Part shown: piece after piece, positions 46,086 through 54,065 of the stretch
Position numbering within the stretch: the stretch's first letter is position 1
Layout: every line of letters starts with the position of its first letter
Source of the DNA: Blautia sp.
GTDB taxonomy: Bacteria; Bacillota; Clostridia; Lachnospirales; Lachnospiraceae
Length of the DNA: 64,000 bases
Reading direction: 5' to 3'
NCBI GenBank assembly: GCA_022769545.1
Contig: JALEJS010000033.1
Span: forward strand, 23,911 to 87,910
Made by a program: the position numbers and the translations under genes
The notes under the pieces: generated by a model
Database searches by the model: none
Seen by the model: only the letters and a program-made list of their open reading frames with translations
What the model was told of the DNA's origin: nothing

Positions 46086-46958
46086 ATGACAAAACAGGAA
46101 TTTCAGCAGCTCACACAAAATACCGTTCTTCTGGACGGTGCCACCGGATCAAACCTGATGGCCGCCGGAATGCCGCGCGGAATCTGTACGGAGGCATGGA
46201 TTCTGGATCACAAAGAAATCTTTCAGAACCTTCAGGATCAGTATATAAAAGCCGGCAGCCGTATTCTCTGCGCACCCACCTTTGGCGGAAATCGGATCAG
46301 TCTCTCTCTTCACGGACTTCAGGATCGGCTGGAGGAGATGAACCGGACACTTCTGTCTTATGCAAAGGAAACTGCACAGGGGCGGGCATACATCGCCGGC
46401 GATATCACAACCACAGGAAAAATGATGCAGCCATCCGGAGAAATGACTTACGAAAAAGCGTTTGATGTTTACTGCGAGCAGCTCTCGGTTCTGCGTGATG
46501 CGGGAGCCGATCTGATTCTGGCAGAAACCATGATCAATATTGAAGAGACTCTGGCCGCTCTGGACGCTGCCAGATCCGTATGTGATCTTCCGGTAATGTG
46601 TACCATGACGGTGGAAGCTGACGGCAGTATTTTCAGCGGCGGAAATATTATCGAAGCAGTTGCCGCTCTGGAAGCCGCCGGTGCCGATGCCGTAGGTGTC
46701 AACTGCTCGGTCGGTCCGGATCAGCTGGTGAGTGTGATCCGCAATATCCGGGAAACCGTCTCTGTTCCTGTGATTGCAAAACCCAATGCCGGCATGCCAT
46801 TTATCGATGATCAGGGTAATGCCATCTATCATATGGGACCTCAGGAATTCGCAGGTCATCTTCTCGAGCTTTCCCGCCAGGGCGCAACGATCCTCGGAGG
46901 ATGCTGCGGTACAACACCGGAGTATATCCGTGCCGTTTCCTCCCTTCTGAATCTGTAA
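46086..46958 (+). CDS. Homocysteine S-methyltransferase-family protein
   Basis: A (beta/alpha)8 enzyme that moves a methyl group to homocysteine or a related thiol. The 290-residue protein has the N-terminal LLDGATGSNL and all three zinc cysteines, GVNCSVGP and GGCCGTTP. It matches the first domain of MetH; cobalamin-dependent partners may be separate, as in split MetH systems. It runs on from rfbD with 12 bases and probably in the same transcript, although no pathway link is evident. The leftover link with the upstream methyltransferase (SAM cycle) is speculation. Confidence 0.88.
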   Translation: MTKQEFQQLTQNTVLLDGATGSNLMAAGMPRGICTEAWILDHKEIFQNLQDQYIKAGSRILCAPTFGGNRISLSLHGLQDRLEEMNRTLLSYAKETAQGRAYIAGDITTTGKMMQPSGEMTYEKAFDVYCEQLSVLRDAGADLILAETMINIEETLAALDAARSVCDLPVMCTMTVEADGSIFSGGNIIEAVAALEAAGADAVGVNCSVGPDQLVSVIRNIRETVSVPVIAKPNAGMPFIDDQGNAIYHMGPQEFAGHLLELSRQGATILGGCCGTTPEYIRAVSSLLNL

Positions 46959-46962
46959 AGCA

Positions 46963-47030
46963 AAAACCGGTCAGATCCTGTTTCCGACACTGCCTTTTTC
47001 GCAGCTCGGACATCATCTGACCGGTTTGAT
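46963..47030. terminator. Bidirectional terminator
   Basis: A 13-bp perfect repeat AAACCGGTCAGAT at both ends of a structured loop, with T tracts on both strands, between converging genes. Confidence 0.8.
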
Positions 47031-47070
47031 TCTCTCTCATCATTTGCCTAAAACAAAAATCCTTATATCC

Positions 47071-47661
47071 TTATGCCTCTTCTCTCGCAATTTTGCACAA
47101 AATATCCACACAGGTCTGTATTCCCAGCGCCGAAGAGCTCAGGCAGATATCGTAAGAGGATGCTTCCCCAAACTCTTTGTTTGTAAAATACGCACAGTAT
47201 TTCTTTCTTGCACGGTCAATGGTGCGAAGCTCCTCTGCGATTTTGGATGTGGAAACATCCGGCATTTTTGCCTGCATATGCTCCATGCGCCAGTAGGAAT
47301 CCGCACTGATAAATACATGAAGTGTATTGTCATATTCCTTCAGAATATCATCTGCATTTCTTCCCACAATGACACAGTTTCCTTTTTCCCCGATCTTTCG
47401 GATAACCTGTGCCTGTATGGCATATATTTTCTCGCCCAGCGGTTTGTTATAAAAATCAAAAAGACTCTGCGCAAATCCGAAATTTGCAGGCACCCTTTCA
47501 TCCCATTTCAGGAGGGTTTCCGTATCCAGATTTGCCGATCTGGCAGCCTGAAGGATAATCTCTTTGTCGTAATACTCATATCCCAGTTCCTGTGCTACCG
47601 CATGGCCGATGGTTCCGCCACCTGCACCGAATTCTCGGCTGATTGTAATGATCTTTTTCAT
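47071..47661 (-). CDS. Cytidylate kinase-like protein
   Basis: A 196-residue P-loop protein with ITISREFGAGGGTIGHAVA (Walker-like with three glycines), VIVGRNADDIL and RDRARKKYC-like basic lid (TIDRARKKYCAYF). The family is called cytidylate kinase-like and is common in Lachnospiraceae; the true substrate is not shown. The ATG at 47661 with GGGG upstream replaces the ATG at 47673. It is followed on the same strand by no close gene; the ABC operon lies upstream of it with a 32-base gap, so read-through is possible. Confidence 0.8.
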   Translation of the reverse strand: MKKIITISREFGAGGGTIGHAVAQELGYEYYDKEIILQAARSANLDTETLLKWDERVPANFGFAQSLFDFYNKPLGEKIYAIQAQVIRKIGEKGNCVIVGRNADDILKEYDNTLHVFISADSYWRMEHMQAKMPDVSTSKIAEELRTIDRARKKYCAYFTNKEFGEASSYDICLSSSALGIQTCVDILCKIAREEA

Positions 47662-47693
47662 AAAAGCCCCCACTTTTCATTTTTTGTGCCGGA

Positions 47694-48434
47694 TCACAGC
47701 ACTTTATTCAGGAAATCTATGGTTCTGGGTTCCCTTGGATTGTTGATAACCTCCTGTGGTGTCCCCTGTTCCACAATATATCCGTCATCCATGAATACCA
47801 CCCGGTCAGCCACCTCTCTGGCAAATCCGATCTCATGAGTAACCACGACCATCGTCATGCCGTCCGCTGCCAGTTCCTTCATTACCGCCAGTACTTCACC
47901 GACCATTTCCGGATCCAGTGCGGAAGTAGGCTCATCAAACAGCATGATATCCGGCTTCATTGCCAGTGCTCTCGCAATCGCAACACGCTGTTTCTGGCCA
48001 CCGGAAATCTGCGAAGGATAGCAGTCTGCCTTGGTCTCCATTCCAACGCGCTTCAGAAGACGCATTCCCTCGGCCTGTGCCTCCTCCTTTGTCATCTTTT
48101 TCAGCTCCACAGGCGCCATGGTGATATTCTGCAGCACCGTCTTGTGCGCAAACAGATTAAAATGCTGGAATACCATTCCGATATTCTCGCGAACTTTGTT
48201 GATATCGGTATGTTTGTCTGTCACATCTGCACCGGCAATCAGAATCGTTCCTGCCGTCGCAGTTTCCAGCTGATTCAGACAGCGAAGAAATGTGGACTTT
48301 CCGCTTCCGGACGGTCCCAGCAGAACAACCACTTCTCCTTCGGTAATATCAATGCTGATGTCCTTTAAGACCTCCAGCTTACCGAAGCTCTTTTTCAGAT
48401 TCTGCACATGAACCATTACTTTTTTATCTGCCAA
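47694..48434 (-). CDS. Polar amino-acid ABC transporter ATP-binding protein
   Basis: 246 residues, GlnQ/GltL-like: [15 protein letters not shown]-loop in MVFQHFNLF, signature [15 protein letters not shown] and Walker [16 protein letters not shown]. It overlaps the permease gene by 11 bases. Third gene of a binding protein-permease-ATPase operon for polar amino acids. Specificity is likely glutamine, glutamate or cystine; the leader type points to glutamine. Confidence 0.92.
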   Translation of the reverse strand: MADKKVMVHVQNLKKSFGKLEVLKDISIDITEGEVVVLLGPSGSGKSTFLRCLNQLETATAGTILIAGADVTDKHTDINKVRENIGMVFQHFNLFAHKTVLQNITMAPVELKKMTKEEAQAEGMRLLKRVGMETKADCYPSQISGGQKQRVAIARALAMKPDIMLFDEPTSALDPEMVGEVLAVMKELAADGMTMVVVTHEIGFAREVADRVVFMDDGYIVEQGTPQEVINNPREPRTIDFLNKVL

Positions 48435-49092
48435 GACTGGTCCTCCTCTCTATCCGCTTTGCAATCTTACTGAGCGTAACAATTACAACCATATACATAA
48501 TACCGACGATTGCCCACGTCTGAAGGGATTTGAAGGTATTTCCACTGATGGTCTTACCCATATTGGTAAGTTCCGGAAAACCGATAACAGACAGGATCGA
48601 TGTATCCTTCAGCGTAATGATAAACTGATTGATGATTGACGGAATCATGGTCCGGATCGCCTGAGGAAGGACTACCAGACGCATGCTCTTTCCATAGGTC
48701 AGTCCGAGACTGCGGCTGGCCTCCATCTGCCCTTTGTCCACACTCTCAATACCAGCACGGATAATCTCTGCCATATAGGCACCACAGTTCATGGAAAGCG
48801 CAATGGTTCCTGCCTGGAGCGCCGAAAGCCGGAAATCCTGGATGCCCATCATCTTGATTCCTGCCGGAACACCGAAATAAATAAAGTAGGCAAGTACGAT
48901 CAGAGGCACTCCACGTACCGCATCCACATATACGGTTCCGATAAAATTGAGCACCCGATTGCTTCCGACGTTCATCAGTCCGAAAATCATACCAATGATC
49001 ATTGCGAAAATCAGGGACAGAAGTGTCAGAAGCAAAGTCTGTCCAAGTGCCCGCAAAAGCATGCTCCAATATGTCTGCACAATTGCAATCAT
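48424..49092 (-). CDS. Polar amino-acid ABC transporter permease
   Basis: 222 residues with five or so membrane segments and the HisM/GlnP family motif [22 protein letters not shown]. The ATG at 49092 has GGAGTGAGAAC upstream. A GC-rich hairpin separates it from the binding protein gene, a common way to keep the binding protein more abundant. Confidence 0.92.
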   Translation of the reverse strand: MIAIVQTYWSMLLRALGQTLLLTLLSLIFAMIIGMIFGLMNVGSNRVLNFIGTVYVDAVRGVPLIVLAYFIYFGVPAGIKMMGIQDFRLSALQAGTIALSMNCGAYMAEIIRAGIESVDKGQMEASRSLGLTYGKSMRLVVLPQAIRTMIPSIINQFIITLKDTSILSVIGFPELTNMGKTISGNTFKSLQTWAIVGIMYMVVIVTLSKIAKRIERRTSLGR

Positions 49093-49110
49093 GTTCTCAC
49101 TCCTTTTAGA

Positions 49111-49143
49111 AAAATCGCGGGGACGCAATGTTCCCCGCGGTTA
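49111..49143 (-). terminator. Intercistronic hairpin between binding protein and permease
   Basis: Perfect 8-bp stem CGCGGGGA with an 8-base loop, then ATTTTTCT on the minus strand. It should end part of the transcripts and stabilise the first gene. Confidence 0.75.
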
Positions 49144-49158
49144 TGAATGGAATCAGAA

Positions 49159-50037
49159 TTATTCTGCTGCTGTCTCTTCTGTCTCAGCTTCTTCTACCTC
49201 AGCTGCTTCTGTCTCCACCGGTTCTACTTCCTGCACACCTGAAGCAGAAAATGCTGCGACTGCGGATTTCGCTGCATCCTCGCCAAGGTATTTTGCAATG
49301 ATCTCTTCGTATGTTCCATCTGCAATAATGTTCTGCAGACCTGCATTGAACATATCCAGGAGCTCCTGGTTCTTTTCATCCATGATGGCAAATCCGTAAG
49401 GAGCACCTTCACTTTCCATTCCTTCCGGAATCTGAAGTGCCAGATCGCCGTCCTGAATGGAAGCTGCCATAATCGGAGTATCCTCTACACATGCAGCACT
49501 GTTTCCAAGAAGAACATCCTGGTACATGGTCGGTGAATCTTCGAAGGTTGTCACAGTGAAACCATATTCGTCTTTCAGGCTGTTTGCAAAGTCAGCACCT
49601 GCGGTACCGTTCTTAACAGCAACATTTTTCCCTTCCAGATCTTCGAAGGATGCAATATCGCTTCCCTCTGCAACAACAAATGTCTGTGTTGCATTATAGT
49701 AACCATCAGAGAAAATCCAGCCGGAATCAATACGTTCCTGTTTGATCGTTGCACCGGCGATCAGCGCATCTGCCTGTCCTGCCTGAACTGCTGCCACACC
49801 GGAATCCCAGCCAAGGCTCTGCAGCTCATAAGTGAATCCCTGATCCTCAGCAACTGCTGCAAGGATATCCACATCAATACCAACAAATTCATTGTCTGCG
49901 TTGGTGTATTCAAATGGCTTGAATACGGTGTCTGTTGCAACAACCCAGGTCTTCTCCTCTGCAAATGCGGTTGTGCTCATCAGCACAGATGCAGTCATTG
50001 CTGCACAAAGAGTTACTGCTAATGCTTTCTTGTTCAT
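49159..50037 (-). CDS. Amino-acid ABC transporter substrate-binding protein, SBP_bac_3
   Basis: A 292-residue exported protein. Signal peptide with AFA cleavage after residue 26 and no lipobox cysteine in place, unusual for a Gram-positive binding protein. The mature part has the family start TDTVFKPFEYTNADNEFVGIDVDIL, EDLEGKNVAVKNGTAGAD and a terminal acidic tail (ETEAAEVEEAETEE). The acidic Glu-rich tail is not part of the fold. How it stays at the cell surface is unclear. GGAGG before ATG. A promoter and an attenuator leader precede. Confidence 0.88.
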   Translation of the reverse strand: MNKKALAVTLCAAMTASVLMSTTAFAEEKTWVVATDTVFKPFEYTNADNEFVGIDVDILAAVAEDQGFTYELQSLGWDSGVAAVQAGQADALIAGATIKQERIDSGWIFSDGYYNATQTFVVAEGSDIASFEDLEGKNVAVKNGTAGADFANSLKDEYGFTVTTFEDSPTMYQDVLLGNSAACVEDTPIMAASIQDGDLALQIPEGMESEGAPYGFAIMDEKNQELLDMFNAGLQNIIADGTYEEIIAKYLGEDAAKSAVAAFSASGVQEVEPVETEAAEVEEAETEETAAE

Positions 50038-50088
50038 AATGTAACCTCCTGATCTCTATAATTCTTTTGCATTATGCACGCATTGAAC

Positions 50089-50174
50089 AAAAAAAGGACA
50101 AAGTATCCCGATAATTCAGACCTCTTTGTCCTTCATACACGTTCCATTATAGTCTGCATGCCTTCATTTGTCAA
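50089..50174 (-). promoter_or_regulatory. Promoter and attenuator leader of the amino-acid ABC operon
   Basis: TTGACA (50169-50174) and TATAAT (50146-50151), 17-bp spacer. The hairpin GGAC-AAAGAG-GTCT (50118-50131) has an A1/G4 six-base loop, and its bases pair in a terminator (50089-50133) with a 10-bp outer stem AAGGACAAAG and a seven-T tail. ATCGGG occurs in the loop region, as in the purF leader. It belongs to the same leader group as glnA, although 45 kb away. Confidence 0.65.
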
Positions 50175-50219
50175 GAAATAGCCTTATTTGCGGAATGTTT
50201 TATTTTTCCTGTTGTCTGC

Positions 50220-51359
50220 CTATTTTACCTGAATGGCCTTCCTCGGGCACATTTCCTGACAGCAGAAGCACCGGATACATTTTTTGTAATCATACACAGG
50301 CGGCTTTCCCTTTCCGTACCGGAAGCGTACCGCCTTGCCCGGCACCGGACAGCTGTTCACACAGACACCGCAGGAAATACATTTTTCATTGTCGATATAT
50401 GGCTTTTTCTGAAACAGATTCAAAGCGCGCGCCATTCTGGTCCAGATATTGTTTCTGACAACTGTCCGGTCGACATTGAAATCTGCCTTTCCATACTGCT
50501 CCACCATATCTTCCAGGGAGATTTCCTTCCCGTCCGGAAGCATTACTTCCAGATCAGAAGACCGACTGATGCCAAGTCCCATTTTCTCTCCGTGATAGTT
50601 GGTGGGAACCAGCTCCGGCTTCAGATGAATCAGATGGCAGAATACCGTATCCAACGCCACCGGATCTCTTGACATCAGCATTACTTTCATGGGAACCGGA
50701 TCCCCGGAACCCGGCCCGTTTCCTTCCATTGCCACAATTCCGTCCATAATATACAGACGCGGATGAACACAGCGGTTCAGATCCACCAGCATTCTGGCGA
50801 AGCTGTCTGCACTTGGATACATGGTATGTCCAACCGCCTTGTTTTTCCCATAAACAAATCCATAACTGTTTTTCACAGCACCTGTGATACGCTCCAGTGC
50901 GTGCGTCTTCATCTTGCAAAGCGAAATCACACAATCTGCACGGGTCAGTTCCTCAGGAAGAACAAAGGATTTTGCCTGTGTTCCCTGCGGATAAGGAACC
51001 TGTATTCCTTTTGAATAATCAATGGCAGGTACGCTGTATTTTTTCAGATACTCATCCATTCCGGTACCTGCAATGACTTTACTGGTTGTACCGGTTCCAC
51101 AGGAATCCGCCAGAACAATATCTCCATATTCCGCTTCCCGCAGAATTCGGATCATGGCCCCCACCACCACCGGATGGGTGATGACAGCCTTCTCAACCTC
51201 CGCCTTTTTCAGAAGATTGGGCTTCAGAAGAATTTTTTCATCTTTCCGGATCAGAGAAGACAGACCGCCCAGAAGCTCAAGCCCATCCCTCAGACCTCTG
51301 TAAATCTGTTCTTCCTCATATTCTTCACATGGTATCAGGACGACTCTGCTCTTCTCCAT
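50220..51359 (-). CDS. DUF362 domain protein with C-terminal ferredoxin domain
   Basis: 379 residues. N-terminal DUF362 domain (residues 1-290, with LLKPNLLKKAEVEKAVITHP and SLCKMKTHALERITGAVKN). The C-terminus has two 4Fe-4S motifs: CISCGVCVNSCPVPGKA and CIRCFCCQEMCPRKAI. Function is unknown; it is common in anaerobes and probably transfers electrons. It overlaps the end of ptsI by 35 bases, with an RBS inside ptsI, so translation is coupled, an odd pairing. Confidence 0.85.
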   Translation of the reverse strand: MEKSRVVLIPCEEYEEEQIYRGLRDGLELLGGLSSLIRKDEKILLKPNLLKKAEVEKAVITHPVVVGAMIRILREAEYGDIVLADSCGTGTTSKVIAGTGMDEYLKKYSVPAIDYSKGIQVPYPQGTQAKSFVLPEELTRADCVISLCKMKTHALERITGAVKNSYGFVYGKNKAVGHTMYPSADSFARMLVDLNRCVHPRLYIMDGIVAMEGNGPGSGDPVPMKVMLMSRDPVALDTVFCHLIHLKPELVPTNYHGEKMGLGISRSSDLEVMLPDGKEISLEDMVEQYGKADFNVDRTVVRNNIWTRMARALNLFQKKPYIDNEKCISCGVCVNSCPVPGKAVRFRYGKGKPPVYDYKKCIRCFCCQEMCPRKAIQVK

Positions 51360-52992
51360 ATTTCCTATTCCTCTCTGTACTGAGATCTGATTTTCGCAGC
51401 GCTTTCCTCACAGGAAGAATACACGCCGGAACAACCGACAGCGCATCCACTCCCATTCTCAGAAACTGTTCCGTCAGACTTTCATCTGCCGCAAGCTCTC
51501 CGCAGATACACACCCTACATCTCTTTGCATGTCCGGCCTCAATGACCATCTGAATCATTTTCAGGACAGCCGGATGATGATCGTTATACTTTTTCCGAAG
51601 CACCGGGTTCTGACGATCCATTGCAAGCGTATACTGGGTCAGGTCATTTGTTCCGATGCTGAGAAAATCCGAATGCTCTGCCAGCTCACTGCTGAGCATC
51701 ACAGCTGCCGGTGTCTCAATCATAATTCCCGTTTTGATGTTTTTATAAGGAATGCCCTTTTCATCCAGTCCATGCATTACTTCCGAAACGATTTTTTCAA
51801 TTTCTTCCACTTCCTCCACAGAAGTGATCATCGGATACATAATCGCCAGATTTCCATACGGGCTTGCCCGGTATATTGCCCGAAGCTGCGCCTTGAACAT
51901 CTTCTGACGATCCAGACAGAGACGGATTCCACGATTTCCCATGATCGGATTGTCCTCCTGCGGAATATTCATATATTCCGCCTGCTTGTCCGCCCCCAGG
52001 TCCACCGTACGGATTATCACCAGCCTGTCTCCCATCGTCTGTGCAACCTTCTTGTACGCACGGAAAAGTTCATTTTCCCTGGGATAGTTTTCTCTTCCGA
52101 GATACTGAAATTCGCTTCTTAGAAGACCGATTCCGGTCGCTCCGTAATAGAGTACGCTGTCAAGATCATCCAGATTTCCGATATTTGCATAAAGGCAGAT
52201 TTTCTTCCCGTCTGCGGTACAGTCTTCCTGATCCCGGAGCTTCAGAAGCTCTTCCTTTTCCTCCCGGTCTGCATTCTGACGCTCCCGGTATTCCTTCAGC
52301 ATTTCCTCATCCGGATCCAGATAGATCACGCCTTCATATCCGTCAACAATGGCCTCACGACCGTCCCATTCCATAGACGCCTTAACCTCAACGATGGACG
52401 GTACCTCCATATTTTTCGTGACAATGGACGTATGAGAAAAGTTGGATCCCTGTGTGGTTACCACTGCCAGAATCTTATCTTTCTCCATCTCCATAATTTC
52501 CCCCGGAGAAAGCGTTTCCGCTGCCAGAATCACCGGATTCTCTCCCAGACTGATCTTTTTACCGGTTCCCCCGAGAAGACGGATCAGGCGATCCGAAATA
52601 TCCCGCACATCCGCGATCCGGTCCCGGATAATCGGTTCTTCCAGATTCCGGAAGGTGTTGCTCAGCTCATCTCTGGTTGTCATGATCGCATATGCCGCAT
52701 TTACCTTCTCCGTGGCGATCATACTTTCCACCGCCCGCTGAAAGCTTCCTTTCTGAAGCATTCGCACCTGCCGCTGGAAGACCTGTGCCCCCGATGTATC
52801 CGTAACACGATACACATCATACAGTTCTTCCAGATCGTGCTGAACCTGTGCAACAGCCTCCCGAAATGAATCCTGTTCTCTTTTTACATTATAGATCAGA
52901 TATTCCCTGATCTGGTATTCCCCTCTGTGATAATATAGTATCTTGCCGATGGCTATTCCGGAAAAGGCAGGGACTCCTCTGTAAATTTCCAT
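51325..52992 (-). CDS. ptsI: Phosphoenolpyruvate--protein phosphotransferase (PTS enzyme I)
   Basis: 555 residues. Takes phosphate from PEP to HPr. Domains in order: N-terminal HPr-binding helices, phosphohistidine in QGSNFSHTSIV (near residue 185-190), the PEP-binding barrel with GATGIGLLRSEF and a C-terminal part with CICGELAADE. The frame begins at 53079 inside the potD gene; the ATG at 52992 with a GGGGGAT RBS and family N-terminus is the start. ptsH is not seen in the window. It lies between a polyamine binding protein and DUF362, unusual neighbours for a PTS enzyme. Confidence 0.9.
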   Translation of the reverse strand: MEIYRGVPAFSGIAIGKILYYHRGEYQIREYLIYNVKREQDSFREAVAQVQHDLEELYDVYRVTDTSGAQVFQRQVRMLQKGSFQRAVESMIATEKVNAAYAIMTTRDELSNTFRNLEEPIIRDRIADVRDISDRLIRLLGGTGKKISLGENPVILAAETLSPGEIMEMEKDKILAVVTTQGSNFSHTSIVTKNMEVPSIVEVKASMEWDGREAIVDGYEGVIYLDPDEEMLKEYRERQNADREEKEELLKLRDQEDCTADGKKICLYANIGNLDDLDSVLYYGATGIGLLRSEFQYLGRENYPRENELFRAYKKVAQTMGDRLVIIRTVDLGADKQAEYMNIPQEDNPIMGNRGIRLCLDRQKMFKAQLRAIYRASPYGNLAIMYPMITSVEEVEEIEKIVSEVMHGLDEKGIPYKNIKTGIMIETPAAVMLSSELAEHSDFLSIGTNDLTQYTLAMDRQNPVLRKKYNDHHPAVLKMIQMVIEAGHAKRCRVCICGELAADESLTEQFLRMGVDALSVVPACILPVRKALRKSDLSTERNRKYGEEQSRPDTM

Positions 52993-53011
52993 CCCACATC
53001 CCCCTATCTTT

Positions 53012-54052
53012 TTAGTCACATGCAGCTTTGAATTCTGTCCAGATACGGTTATATGCTTCTTCTGCTTCTGCACTGACATTTCTCACTGCTTCTCCGCTGG
53101 TCACATCCTCCGGAACCACAAGATCCGGATTCACCAGATCGTCTGCAGCCGCATTGGTACAGTAATATCCAATGTAATTGAAGCATTCTGCCGCAATTTC
53201 CGGTGACAGGATATAATCGATAAACTGATATGCAGCCTCTTTATCCGGAGCATCAGAAGGAATGAACATTCCCATGACACCAAATCCGAGCCCTTCTTCC
53301 GGATAAACAACCTTCAGATCCGGATTTTCTGCCAGTGCGGCCGTTACCTGAGAGGTATACAAAAGTGCCACGTCCGCTTCCCCGTTCAGAAGTGCATTCT
53401 GCGTGTTGTCATCCTGAATCATGCGGATGTTCGGAGCAAGCTCTTTCAGTCTTTCCCCTGTCTTTGCAATCACCTCAGTATCTTCCTCATTCATGGTCAT
53501 TCCCATGGAAAGCTGTGTGAAGCCTGCAATGACTCTGTAATTCCCGATAATGGCAATCCTGTCCTCCAGAGAAGGATCCCACAGATCTTTATAGCCTTTG
53601 ATGTCCAGATCCACCATCTCCGGATCATATACGATCAGAGGAATTCCTGCTCCGTAGGGAACGGTATATTCATCCGCCGGATCATAAAACTGTCCCTGAT
53701 ATAATGGATTCACGTTTCCGAGATTAGACAGCGCGGCGGTATCCAGTTTTTCCGCCAGACCCTGCGCAATCACCTGCTCCAGAATGTAATCATCTGCGAT
53801 GACAACGTCATAATCACCGCCCTTTGCCATGGAAAGCTTCTCCAGCATCGTCTCGTCGGTATCAAAGTTGGAATAGATGATCTTCACTCCGGTCTCTTCT
53901 TCAAATCCGTCCAGAACCTCCTGCGGAAACATTCCCTCCCAGGTATAAAGAACCATCTCCTTTTCTGCGGCATTTGCCGCAACTGCTGATACACCGGTCA
54001 CCGCAAGCGCGGCACACAAGCCAAGCACAACACTCTTTTTTGAATGCATCAT
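53012..54052 (-). CDS. potD: Spermidine/putrescine-type ABC substrate-binding protein
   Basis: 346 residues, PotD-like. A signal peptide ends in ANA before EKEMVLYTWEG; no lipobox. The mature domain has the YTWEGMFPQEVL start, GGDYDVVIADDYIL and a C-terminal part typical of periplasmic binding proteins. It follows the permease-binding protein fusion by 13 bases, so it is a second binding protein of the same system. GGAGG precedes ATG. Ligand type (spermidine, putrescine or another cation) is not decided. Confidence 0.9.
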   Translation of the reverse strand: MMHSKKSVVLGLCAALAVTGVSAVAANAAEKEMVLYTWEGMFPQEVLDGFEEETGVKIIYSNFDTDETMLEKLSMAKGGDYDVVIADDYILEQVIAQGLAEKLDTAALSNLGNVNPLYQGQFYDPADEYTVPYGAGIPLIVYDPEMVDLDIKGYKDLWDPSLEDRIAIIGNYRVIAGFTQLSMGMTMNEEDTEVIAKTGERLKELAPNIRMIQDDNTQNALLNGEADVALLYTSQVTAALAENPDLKVVYPEEGLGFGVMGMFIPSDAPDKEAAYQFIDYILSPEIAAECFNYIGYYCTNAAADDLVNPDLVVPEDVTSGEAVRNVSAEAEEAYNRIWTEFKAACD

Positions 54053-54065
54053 TATTTTTAACCTC

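Noticed and set aside
51325..51359. Frameshift joining ptsI and the DUF362 gene
   Set aside because: Both ends are complete by family length and the second has its own RBS; it is a normal overlap.
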